Assembly (NCBI GenBank): GCA_004151065.3
Contig: NWUY0300008582.1
Coordinates: 42,222-64,480, forward strand
Length of the DNA stretch: 22,259 bases
Source of the DNA: Larix sibirica
Taxonomy: Eukaryota; Streptophyta; Pinopsida; Pinales; Pinaceae
Reading direction: 5' to 3'
In this document: one piece after another, positions 1 through 9,170 of the stretch
How the letters are laid out: each line of letters opens with the position of its first letter
Position numbering within the stretch: position 1 is the first letter of the stretch
Notes under the pieces: model-generated
Database searches by the model: none
What the model saw: only the letters and a program-made list of their open reading frames with translations
What the model was told of the DNA's origin: nothing
Made by a program: the position numbers and the translations under genes

Positions 1-606
1 CTTGGTTCCAGTGGCTAGTTGGACTAACCATGATTTACTATGCTTTGATTTCTTAAAAGCACAATACATCATTGATCACCTTAGATGGGGCCAATATAGG
101 TGCCCTTGAAATAGAGAAAAGGATGGAGGAGCTTGGTGTGGCTTCCTCATTCATAATGCAACCCTATTTTAATGACTAGCCTAGAAATGAAATACTTTAG
201 AATGAACACGAATAGCCAAATTCTTTCCCTAAATCAACAAGTTAATGACTTGTAGTTTTCGATGCATGCAAGAGAAATATCTCTTCCTCCTCCTCCTCCT
301 AGACATACCACTATTGAAGTGTACTAATGCCAATTTTAAGAAGATTTTCATGACCCTAGGCATTGTTACTCATATACTCATTATTTAGAACTATCCAAGG
401 TAGGTAAAACTTCTCCACCTGACATAAATAACAGAATTCCATCCACTTCTCAAAATGATCATGTTAACATGCAAGAAGTTACACCTTGTAGAGAAGACTC
501 TTCCTCTTTTGAAAGTTTTATTGTAGAAACAAGGAATCAATTATCAAGACCAAATCACAAGGAGGAGATGATTCCAAAACCAATTCGAAAGACAAGAACT
601 CCCGAG
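1..606 (+). pseudogene. Decayed LTR-retrotransposon gag-like fragment
   Basis: No intact frame exists, but a gag-like protein can be followed with breaks. It begins with WFQWLV at bases 3-20, a pattern common in plant gypsy gag. An EELGVASSF stretch follows near 125-160. From 181 frame 1 reads KYFRMNTNSQILSLNQQVNDL, a stop, then REISLPPPPP (the prolines come from a TCC run ending at 300). Next is CQF-stop-EDFHDPRHC at about 328-366, which resembles a CCHC zinc knuckle with the second cysteine lost and spacing one short. The frame continues open to about 606 and then runs straight into LINE sequence. It would have been the structural polyprotein of an LTR retrotransposon, of a different family from the gypsy at 10955. 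The family assignment is inference from weak motifs. Confidence 0.4.
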
Positions 607-610
607 ATGT

Positions 611-1275
611 CCCATAAATTAACCATGCTAAGAAATATATCTCAATGGAGCACCGAGGATATCAAAGTCTGGAAAGGGTGGGAACTCTCGAGATGTCCCA
701 GCCATTTGCAAGATGAAGAAAATATTCTAATCAAATTCCTCCAAGGGAAATCTCCTATAGCTGAAAACGTGAAAGATTCCAGGGATTGGGGAGTTTCTGG
801 TAAGTACACGGTGGTTGAAGGTTACAGGATTCTCCAATCTGTCCCGACAGTTCCTCCTAATCCAACTCTTTGGAAAGAAATCTGGCGAGTCAAATGTGTC
901 CCAAAAATTGACATCTTCATCTAGACATTGGCTCACAAAGCTATTCTAACAACCGACAATCTAAAAAAGAAAGTTTGGGAAGGACCCACTTGCTGTCCCT
1001 TCTATGTCTCATTGGAGGAAACAATGGACCATCTCCTTCTGAATTGTCCTTTTGCGAAGGATGTCTGGAATATTGCGCTTGATCCTTGGAAAAATATAGT
1101 ATCTCTTCCCATTGAGATATCCAACCTTCTCATCAGATGGAAGGCCCTGAGTCCCTTTTCTCTTATCAAAAAAGAAAGGCTCAAACTCTGTTGGATGACT
1201 CTTCCAAAATTCATACTCTGGAAAATCTGGCTTGAGCACAATGCTCGTATCTTCAAAGGAAATTTGACACGATAA
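611..1275 (+). pseudogene. LINE ORF2 fragment, zf-RVT domain (copy A)
   Basis: Frame 1 encodes the region between RT and RNase H of a plant LINE ORF2. It is broken by a TAG at 922-924, where the context (IDIFI-stop-TLAHKA) implies an original tryptophan. The zf-RVT module is visible: Cys at 994, then PF, then Tyr (TAT, 1003-1005) where a second cysteine is expected, His at 1030 and Cys at 1045 in HLLLNC. The frame ends at a TAA at 1273-1275, and coding continues in another frame (KFDTITHLVSKAKAMM), so one small indel lies near 1258-1265. The open frame also extends upstream into the gag-like sequence, giving an accidental chimeric ORF from 469. It is not functional. Confidence 0.75.
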
Positions 1276-1301
1276 CTCACCTAGTTTCCAAAGCTAAAGC
1301 A

Positions 1302-1937
1302 ATGATGCAAGATTTCCTCTCAACAACCCGTGTGCTCACAAATATAGAAACGATGTCTCCTATGGAAGAAAACTGGATGGCTGATTTTTTCCCCCATCCT
1401 CTGCCCCAAAATCTAAATCCCCTTCCTTCTGTTTTTCAATGGGAAATCTGGATGGACTCTTCATCTTTCATAAAATGGTGGAAAACTTTGCAGCAGCACA
1501 ACCTCTTCTTTGACGGAGCGTCCAAAGGAAATCCAGGAGTGGTAGGAGGAGGAGGGGTGTTATATGGCCCCAATGAAATTCACGTAATGTTGTACTCTTG
1601 GGGAATTGGAACGGACACCAACAACAGTGCAGAAATAGTAGCCCTCTAGCAAGGACTTCTCCAAGCCCGAGATAAGAACATCACATATCTTCACATCTTT
1701 GGTGATTGTCGTATTATTATAAAAGCTCTAATCACCAAAGCTCTTCCCAGCAATATGAGACTCAGACAAATCCTAAAGAAAATAAGGCTTCAAATGACAT
1801 CCTTCAGCTCTGTCTGATTGTTCCACATACTACGGGAATTAAATGGAGAAGCTGATCTAGAAGCCAATAAAGCGACTGTACTGAGCAAAGGCAAGCTACT
1901 ACTCAATGGAAATGCAAGCTATGATACTCTTCCTTAA
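1302..1937 (+). pseudogene. LINE ORF2 C-terminal RNase H domain (copy A)
   Basis: Frame 3 carries an RNase H domain that would have degraded the RNA strand of the element's RNA-DNA hybrid. The acidic residues can be placed: Asp at 1512 in FFDGASKGNPG, Glu at 1632 in NSAEIVAL, Asp at 1704 in FGDCR and Asp at 1854 in NGEADLEAN. Two in-frame stops break it: TAG at 1647 (a Trp is expected before QGLLQA) and TGA at about 1815 (an Arg CGA is plausible). The natural terminator is probably the TAA at 1935-1937. A C-terminal RNase H of archaeal-like type is known in plant L1 elements; assigning this copy to that type is from the motif pattern only. Confidence 0.75.
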
Positions 1938-2473
1938 GTCTTGGATCTCGGGGCTTAGGAATCACGGCAGGAACCAGGTCATAATTCTGATTCACGTGTC
2001 AAGTAAAAGGATCCTTCAACAGACTAGGAGAACTAGGCATATCAACTTGAATGCAGAATTAAATAGGAAGGTTCATGAATTCTGATGCTCAGATCGTAGG
2101 AATAACACCATAAATAAAAGGAATGCTCTGTCTCCAAGAGCTCAAATTAAAGGAGATGGCATGCTGGAAACGTTGATGACAGGAACAACAACCACGAATG
2201 AAAGGAAGATATTCAAGATAAGATCAGTAACAAGCAAGATAGAAGCGAGAAAGAAAGAAGAGCAACAAGCTGCCGGACTTCTGAATGGACGATTTTCAAA
2301 TTCCAAAGTTTCGCTTACAAGCTGATAGAGTATGAAGTCAGTTAAAAAAATTTAATGATTATGTCTGATTAAACTATTTATGATTGGTGGAATCGAGATC
2401 ATATGCTCTTCTACAGTGATCCATAATGATGTACTCTGGATGTATCTATGTCAGCAGGCTTCTGTTGTTTTTT

Positions 2474-2508
2474 AATAAAATCCCATAATCGCTCTTGTTA
2501 AAAAAAAA
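2474..2508 (+). terminator. LINE polyadenylation signal and A tail (copy A)
   Basis: AATAAA at 2474-2479 is followed about 20 bases later by nine A residues at 2500-2508 and then CAACAACAAA. This is the expected 3' end of a LINE inserted by target-primed reverse transcription. Confidence 0.65.
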
Positions 2509-4292
2509 CAACAACAAATTCCATGGTTGTTAGATCTCCTTCTTTCCCAAGTAACATAAATATTTACATCTATAAAAGGTAATATCTTCTAATTATACAC
2601 CTCCTCCATGCTTCATAATACCACGACCTTACAATGTAGTTGAATATTTATTGAAATCTCCATCCCACATGACATTACTAGATGCCCTTAGTAAACCTTC
2701 TTAGTTTAATAGTATACATTGCATCGTACAATCTACTCCTCTCCCATGATATAAACCAAGAGCCCCTCCTTTCAAAGTGGTCTCATCTCCCTTACAGGAG
2801 TCATATGACATCGTAGATTACTAGATACCTAATCCTTAGGGATTATGGCACATTGTAAATATTAGATTATTGTACATATTTTTCCTTGAAAAAAGCATAT
2901 TTATATTTCCAAAACATAAATAAAATACAATCCTCATGAGTTATTTAAATAAAATAAACTACAATATAGTTGTAGGCACTTCACAGAGCCCATTTCTCGA
3001 TAGAAAGCCAAAAATTTAAGTTCCTGTAACCTCTAAACCAGAGCAGTATCCAAGTCAAAATAGGAAACAATAGCTGTAAGTTCTTCAGAGAACCTATGTC
3101 TCAAAAGTAAACGAAAAATATATGTCTTGAAACCTCTAAACCATAGCAAATTACCTTAGGGGATGATTTGACAGATCTTTTAACACCATAATAGTTATTG
3201 TTTGGAAACTTTTTTGATATAGTAAATTATTTGTTATCTTACCCCTTGGGTTTACATAAAAAACATTATCACCTCAAGCATCTGATATAAGAAGTGTTAA
3301 TCATGTCATCGAAACTTATCATTCAACTTGAGCATGAGTAAGAGGCTCTTTCACAAGCAAAACATATTGTTGTTAGAAACATAAAAACACCCATAATTTG
3401 TTGCCTTGCATCCAATTTACCCTAAAAATTAAGAGAAAATCGTAGAAAAATGAGTATTCGAATTTGCCATGTTGATTCTAAATCAATAAACACATTTTCT
3501 TATGGTCGTTGCAACCTATAAAACCAAATTGTGAGTTATAAAAAATAGTCTTTTCATCTTGGTCACATTTATTTTACCCTAGTTGTCGTTTGGGTCACTT
3601 TAGGCATGTTTAATGGGCATAGTTAGGTGCAAACAACTATTTTCCACCCTTTCATTTTTGTTTTTTGCTTATACCAACCTTAGAAAATCAACTTGTAGTG
3701 GGTTTCATTTTCCATCTTTCACTCTTTTATCCACAACACTGCTTTTGAAATTTTACTCAAGTTATTCTAAACCTTGGTTGACCCTGAAAACATTTTAGAA
3801 TCAATTTCCTGGGTGTATAAGAGCCACAACGACTTTTTACTCTCTCTCTTTAATGCGTTGATATAAAAATTTACTGTTTTTATAGTACACATTTCTTTTG
3901 ATTTTTCATTAGTCTTTTTGGCCTTTTGGATATCTAGAAACTTGAGGGAGGATGATACCCTATTCGGTAGTCTTAGGAGGGTTTTCATGTAAGCCTCTCA
4001 AATGTCTTTCCTTGCCTTTTCTGCTTCGGAAAGAGGGACCATTGGAAGTGCATGTAGCATCCCCCTTGTGTTGACGTTTCAAACAAGTGTGTAACCCATG
4101 TCCATTCTTCCCCCATTCGCCTAACAAGTAAGATTTAATGCACTTAATATATTTTGCTTATAATTTTTTTAAAGGACTATTACTTTTCTATAATACGTTG
4201 ATTTAGAAATCTTAATAGACTGTATGTCCTCAGGTAGTGTTTTCAGACTTTTAAAACTTAGCTTGAATGAGTTTCCATGTAACCTTAGTTAT
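2509..4292. other. Non-coding flank between LINE tail and gypsy LTR (copy A)
   Basis: AT-rich sequence with no convincing gene. Small open frames at 3613-3798 (+) and 3767-3988 (-) resemble no family I know and lie in T-rich, low-complexity sequence. The only structure I can support is a diverged two-unit tandem repeat at 2972-3157. The whole stretch recurs at 9171-10954 with no difference that I could find. It is probably older transposon or LTR debris into which both the LINE and the gypsy inserted. Confidence 0.5.
2972..3157. repeat. Diverged tandem repeat, about 104-base period, two units
   Basis: Unit 1 starts at 2972 (GTAGGCACTTCACAGAGCCC) and unit 2 at 3076 (GTAAGTTCTTCAGAGAACCT). Both contain an ATGTCTC/TTTCTCG block and then CCTCTAAACCAGAGCA or CCTCTAAACCATAGCA. 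The units are clearly related but substantially diverged. Confidence 0.6.
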
Positions 4293-4558
4293 TGTTAGGG
4301 TCCTAACCTAACCCCCGTACTTTAAGCTACATATGAGTGAGTCAAATAATGTATGTGGGTATCTCCTTTGAATAAGGCCAACTATATATTAGTGAATAAT
4401 TAATTCATGTAAAAAGGGTCTCTTTGTTCATTAAGGCCCAATAGGTAGTTGGTACCCATTCATTATGGGACCACAAGTAGTTAGTGTTTTGGCTAGAGGA
4501 AGCCTATTTAAAGAGCTAGGAGGTTATGGATTGTTTTGTTGAGTATTGTTGTATTTGG
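4293..4558 (+). mobile_element. Truncated gypsy 5' LTR (copy A)
   Basis: It begins TGTTAGGGTCCTAACC and is the same as the first 266 bases of the LTR at 10955. It includes the TATA-like CTATTTAAAG at 4504-4513. It stops in mid-LTR (GTATTTGG) exactly one base before the N at 4559. The truncation coincides with the assembly gap, so it is probably not a biological end. Confidence 0.8.
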
Positions 4559-4559
4559 N
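4559..4559. other. Single-N assembly gap, junction 1
   Basis: A lone N separates two unrelated contexts: the interior of a gypsy LTR on the left and the interior of a LINE endonuclease reading frame on the right. The left sequence continues at 11221 in the second copy, so this N marks a contig join rather than an uncertain base. Confidence 0.85.
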
Positions 4560-5080
4560 GACCCTGTGGAACTCCTCCAACTTTGAATTAATGAGTCCAA
4601 TCAATGTACCCACTGGATATTCACAAAATTGTTGCACAAAGAATCCGATACTCTGATATGTATTTTCAATATATATGTTCCAATTCTACCCTCTGAGAAA
4701 AGATGTTGCTGGAATCTTCTCAGGACCTTCTCAGCAACAATCAGCTAGATAATATAATAATAGTTGGGGATCTTAATGTCACTCTCTCCTTGGAGGAAAA
4801 GAAAGGGGGCTCTATCGTTAGAGACCCTTTCCAAGAATGGATCAAAGACATCATTCTTGAATGGGATCTGGAAGATATAAAACCCTCTAGAGGGAAATCC
4901 ACCTGATCTAACAAACGAACTCGTCTAGGCCACCTAGCTGCAAGATTATATAGATTTCTGGTTCAAAGCTCTTTCCTTCTCTTAGGCCTTAACGTGGTGT
5001 CTAAAATCCTCCCCTTTAATACCTCTGATCATAAACCAATCTCGCTAGAGTTTACCAAAGACTCTGCTAAGGGCCCGATC
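4560..5080 (+). pseudogene. LINE ORF2 endonuclease domain (C-terminal part)
   Basis: This is the exonuclease-endonuclease-phosphatase domain that nicks target DNA to prime reverse transcription. Coding is spread over three frames. Frame 1 from 4561 reads TLWNSSNFELMSPINVPTG, like the GG-x-LW strand of plant L1 endonucleases. NIYVPILPSEKR follows from 4668 in frame 3. From about 4703 frame 2 carries GDLNVTL (catalytic Asp at 4769, Asn at 4775), then a TGA at 4904 where Trp is expected, and finally TSDHKPISLEF (Ser-Asp-His at 5024-5032), the catalytic SDH motif. The N-terminal catalytic residues are missing because of the gap. There are two frameshifts between 4640 and 4730. Confidence 0.8.
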
Positions 5081-7272
5081 CCCTTCCAATTCAGTCCTTC
5101 TTGGATCCAGCATGAAAACTTCCAAGATTTAGTTACTCGAGTCTGGTTGATTCCAGTGTCTAATTCCCCCTTTCATGTGTGGGAAGAGAAACTCCGAAGA
5201 CTGAAAAGAGAATTGAAAACTTGGGCTAAATCCTTAAAAAACCCTCTCAATAAAAGAGTGGAAGCCCAACATAATTTAGAAGTTCACCAACTTATTATGG
5301 AAGAAGGGCCCCTAAATACAGACGAGCTGGAAAAAGAAAAAGATCTCCATAAAGCGCTTCACACAGCCTACAGAGAGGAAGAAGATTACTGGAGACAAAA
5401 ATCTCGTAGCCTCTAGCTCAAGGCGGGCGATAAGAACACCACCTACTTCCACAAGCAAGCAAAAGCCATGAAGCATTTCAATACAATCAAGGAAATTCAA
5501 ATTCAAGATCAGAACATTAGCGACTTCGAAGGGATTAAAAGAGTTTCTCATAATCATTTTAAAAAGATTTACTCTGAGAATACTGAAGCCCAACTTGGAA
5601 ATCTTCATCAAATCCTGGCTTTGATCCCATCGGTAGTTCATACCAACTCCAATCAAAAGCTTACTGCTTCGGTCACGCTAAGCGAAATTAACTCAGCATT
5701 GGAAAGCATGGAACCTGACAAAGCCCCTGGGCCTGACGGTTTCGCTGCCTGTTTCATCAAATCCTGCTGGCCAATCATCAAACATGATATGCATAAGTTA
5801 ATAGTCAAATCTCAAAGGTGCCGCAAAATTGGTGGGAGTACCAACTCTTCCTTCTTAGCTCTGATCCCTAAATAAAAAGGAGCTAAAGCCTTTGACAGGT
5901 TTCGCCCGATTTCCCTCTGCAATATCGGTTATAAGATAATCACAAAAGTAATAGCCGGCCGTCTCAAAGGAATTCTCCAACAATTATCCCTAAAAATCAA
6001 GGTGGCTTCATAAAGGGACGGCAGATCGTTGACAATATTATCTTGGTCCAAGAAGCCATCCATTCAAGCATGTAAAGGCGCAAAAAAGGTATGATTGTGA
6101 AGCTTGATCTTGCTAACGCTTTTGATAGAGTTAGGCACAAATTTTTATTTCAGGTAATGTAGAAATTTGGATTCTCCGTTGTCTTTATCAATTGGACCAA
6201 AGCATGCATTGGTTCTCCTTGGATTGCATCGCTGGTTAATGGACGAGCTGCGGGGTTCTTCCAAGCATCGAGAGGGCTAAGACAAGGTTGTCCACTTTCT
6301 CCGTTGCTCTATGCCATTCAAGCCTCGGCACTTAGCTTCCAGCTCGAAAACTGCAGAATTCGTCAAGATTTAATGGGGCTCAAAATCACAAGAGGGGTAA
6401 GAGATATAAACCACGCTCAATTTGTTGATGATACCCTACTTATGGGAGGGGCAAGCAGTATAATAGCTCGGAAATTTAAAGACCAATTAGATCTCTACAA
6501 AGAAGTCTCAGGGAGCCAAATAAACTATCGGAAAAGCCAAATTTATGGATGGAATTGCACGCTAAGGGAAATGGTGGAGATAGCTCGCACTCTGAAAATG
6601 GAAGAGAAAGTTCAATGGGATTCCTTCAAGTTTCTAGGAGTTCCCATCTTTAAATCTTCGCCAAAATACCTCCATTGGATGTCATTATTAGATAAACTCA
6701 AAGCCAGAATCCAAGCCTAGGGGGCGTCCTGGTTAAATCTGGCAGGGAAGGTGGTCCTCATCAAAATTGTCCTTTCTAACATTCCAATCTATAATAGCTC
6801 TATCCTTCTAGCTCCTAGTGGATTTATTCATAAACTCGAATCTCTGATGAGAAGATTCCTCTGGAAAGGAGGTAAACAGAATGTCAATAAGTTACCTCTT
6901 GTCAGCTGGGTGAAATTTTCCAAACCGATCTTGGAAGGAGGTCTTCAGATAAGGGACCTGAGATCTCAAAATCTGGCTTTAGGAGCAAAAATCTTCTAGA
7001 AATTGGTAACAGGAAAATTAACGTGGAGCAAACAAGCTTTATGGAAGAAATATTACTCCAGAACCAAGAAGAAATGCCTTGACATTGCTCCTAAAGTTTC
7101 AAAAGGTGCTCTGATTTTCACCCTTTGCCAAAAATCCATTGGGTTCTTCAAATACCATTAACTTGGATCCCTGGGAATGGGAAATTTTTCCTCATTTGGG
7201 AAGACTCGATTCTAGAAGAGCCCCCGCTAGACTCTACCTTTGGCATCTCTAATCTAAAAGCATTCTACCACT
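5081..7272 (+). pseudogene. LINE ORF2 reverse transcriptase domain and flanking linkers
   Basis: This would have copied LINE RNA at the nicked target. The linker before RT includes KAGDKNTTYFHKQAK near 5420-5464, directly after a TAG at 5414. RT motifs in order are EPDKAPGPDGF (5711), FRPISLCNIGYK (about 5900), GGFIKGRQIVDNI (about 6001), KLDLANAFDRV (about 6100), RGLRQGCPLSP (about 6270) and the catalytic FVDD with Asp codons at 6427 and 6430. The thumb-like region continues to ILEGGLQIRDL (about 6930). Stops occur at 5873 (TAA), 6073 (TAA), 6160 (TAG), 6718 (TAG) and 6997 (TAG). Frameshifts lie near 5985 (frame 2 to 1) and near 7150 (frame 1 to 3). From 7160, LTWIPGNGKFFLIWEDSIL is a typical plant LINE post-RT segment. 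Confidence 0.88.
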
Positions 7273-7937
7273 CCCATAATTTAACCAAGCTAAGAGATAT
7301 ATCTCAATGGAGCACTAATGATATCAAAGCCTGGAAAGGGTGGGAACTCTCGAGATGTCCCAGCCATTTGCAAGATGAAGAAAATATTCTAATCAAATTC
7401 CTCCAAGGGAAATCTCCTATAGCTGAAAACGTGAAAGATTCCAGGGATTGGGGAGTTTTTGGTAAGTACACGGTGGTTGAAGGTTACAGGATTCTCCAAT
7501 CTGTCCCGACAGTTCCTCCTAATCCAACTCTTTGGAAAGAAATCTGGCGAGTCAAATGTGTCCCAAAAATTGACATCTTCATCTAGACATTGGCTCACAA
7601 AGCTATTCTAACAACCGACAATCTAAAAAAGAAAGTTTGGGAAGGACCCACTTGCTGTCCCTTCTATGTCTCATTGGAGGAAACAATGGACCATCTCCTT
7701 CTGAATTGTCCTTTTGCGAAGGATGTCTGGAATATTGCGCTTGATCCTTGGAAAAATATAGTATCTCTTCCCATTGAGATATCCAACCTTCTCATCAGAT
7801 GGAAGGCCCTGAGTCCCTTTTCTCTTATCAAAAAAGAAAGGCTCAAACTCTGTTGGATGACTCTTCCAAAATTCATACTCTGGAAAATCTGGCTTGAGCA
7901 CAATGCTCGTATCTTCAAAGGAAATTTGACACGATAA
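7273..7937 (+). pseudogene. LINE ORF2 zf-RVT domain (copy B)
   Basis: This is the counterpart of 611-1275 at offset 6662, and here it is continuous with its own RT. It has the same TAG (7584-7586) in place of Trp, the same Tyr replacing a zinc-binding Cys (7665), the same His and Cys in DHLLLNC, and the same terminal TAA at 7935. The only difference downstream of about 7334 is Phe instead of Ser from T at 7459. The zf-RVT module normally follows RT in plant LINEs and is thought to bind nucleic acid. Confidence 0.8.
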
Positions 7938-7963
7938 CTCACCTAGTTTCCAAAGCTAAAGCA

Positions 7964-8599
7964 ATGATGCAAGATTTCCTCTCAACAACCCGTGTGCTCA
8001 CAAATATAGAAACGATGTCTCCTATGGAAGAAAACTGGATGGCTGATTTTTTCCCCCATCCTCTGCCCCAAAATCTAAATCCCCTTCCTTCTGTTTTTCA
8101 ATGGGAAATCTGGATGGACTCTTCATCTTTCATAAAATGGTGGAAAACTTTGCAGCAGCACAACCTCTTCTTTGACGGAGCGTCCAAAGGAAATCCAGGA
8201 GTGGTAGGAGGAGGAGGGGTGTTATATGGCCCCAATGAAATTCACGTAATGTTGTACTCTTGGGGAATTGGAACGGACACCAACAACAGTGCAGAAATAG
8301 TAGCCCTCTAGCAAGGACTTCTCCAAGCCCGAGATAAGAACATCACATATCTTCACATCTTTGGTGATTGTCGTATTATTATAAAAGCTCTAATCACCAA
8401 AGCTCTTCCCAGCAATATGAGACTCAGACAAATCCTAAAGAAAATAAGGCTTCAAATGACATCCTTCAGCTCTGTCTGATTGTTCCACATACTACGGGAA
8501 TTAAATGGAGAAGCTGATCTAGAAGCCAATAAAGCGACTGTACTGAGCAAAGGCAAGCTACTACTCAATGGAAATGCAAGCTATGATACTCTTCCTTAA
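7964..8599 (+). pseudogene. LINE ORF2 C-terminal RNase H domain (copy B)
   Basis: The domain is the same as at 1302-1937, shifted by 6662, and I see no differences. The acidic residues lie at 8174 (Asp), 8294 (Glu), 8366 (Asp) and 8516 (Asp). Stops are TAG at 8309 and TGA at about 8477, and the probable natural end is the TAA at 8597-8599. It is the last domain of ORF2, downstream of zf-RVT and separated from it by one frameshift near 7920-7927. It is dead through nonsense changes although the catalytic acids remain. Confidence 0.78.
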
Positions 8600-9170
8600 G
8601 TCTTGGATCTCGGGGCTTAGGAATCACGGCAGGAACCAGGTCATAATTCTGATTCACGTGTCAAGTAAAAGGATCCTTCAACAGACTAGGAGAACTAGGC
8701 ATATCAACTTGAATGCAGAATTAAATAGGAAGGTTCATGAATTCTGATGCTCAGATCGTAGGAATAACACCATAAATAAAAGGAATGCTCTGTCTCCAAG
8801 AGCTCAAATTAAAGGAGATGGCATGCTGGAAACGTTGATGACAGGAACAACAACCACGAATGAAAGGAAGATATTCAAGATAAGATCAGTAACAAGCAAG
8901 ATAGAAGCGAGAAAGAAAGAAGAGCAACAAGCTGCCGGACTTCTGAATGGACGATTTTCAAATTCCAAAGTTTCGCTTACAAGCTGATAGAGTATGAAGT
9001 CAGTTAAAAAAATTTAATGATTATGTCTGATTAAACTATTTATGATTGGTGGAATCGAGATCATATGCTCTTCTACAGTGATCCATAATGATGTACTCTG
9101 GATGTATCTATGTCAGCAGGCTTCTGTTGTTTTTTAATAAAATCCCATAATCGCTCTTGTTAAAAAAAAA
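8600..9170 (+). other. LINE 3' UTR with poly(A) signal and A tail (copy B)
   Basis: About 540 bases of non-coding sequence follow the ORF2 stop and end with AATAAA (9136-9141) and nine A residues (9162-9170). It is the same as 1938-2508. I saw no coding potential in it. Confidence 0.65.

Larger units (their letters stand above)
611..2508 (+). mobile_element. LINE 3' fragment, copy A
   Basis: This is the 3' part of a plant L1-type non-LTR retrotransposon: end of ORF2 (zf-RVT and RNase H), a 3' UTR, an AATAAA at 2474 and a nine-A tail at 2500-2508. It matches 7273-9170 at a constant offset of 6662. The first 60 or so bases carry about seven differences (for example at 618, 625 and around 654-660). 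After that I find one substitution only, at 797 (C here, T at 7459). The 5' boundary falls inside what was gag-like sequence, so copy A is 5' truncated or joined artificially. Confidence 0.8.
4560..9170 (+). mobile_element. L1-type LINE retrotransposon, long copy B (5' end missing)
   Basis: ORF2 domains appear in the normal order: apurinic-like endonuclease, reverse transcriptase, zf-RVT and C-terminal RNase H. A 3' UTR with AATAAA at 9136 and an A tail at 9162-9170 follow. ORF1 and the N-terminal part of the endonuclease are absent, because the element starts in mid-ORF directly after the N at 4559. Coding is broken by about nine stops and at least five frameshifts, so this copy is dead. Its 3' half is the source or duplicate of the LINE fragment at 611-2508. 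Confidence 0.88.

Noticed and set aside
281-300. TCC trinucleotide run as a microsatellite
   Set aside because: It is only about six units and is explained as the proline-coding part of the gag-like remnant.
727-1280. Minus-strand open frames opposite the LINE (727-936, 1002-1280, 1009-1239 and their duplicates at 7389-7942)
   Set aside because: They overlap well-supported plus-strand LINE ORF2 coding sequence and show no domain; they are shadows of it.
3613-3988. Small open frames in the shared flank (3613-3798 +, 3767-3988 -; also 10275-10650)
   Set aside because: They lie in T-rich, low-complexity sequence with no motif, and are duplicated only because the whole block is duplicated.
3853-4290. 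Possible repeat between GCGTTGATATAAAAATTTA and ACGTTGATTTAGAAATCT, and the two TTTCCATGTAA-like blocks downstream of them
   Set aside because: Similarity is confined to short AT-rich words with uneven spacing; not strong enough to call.
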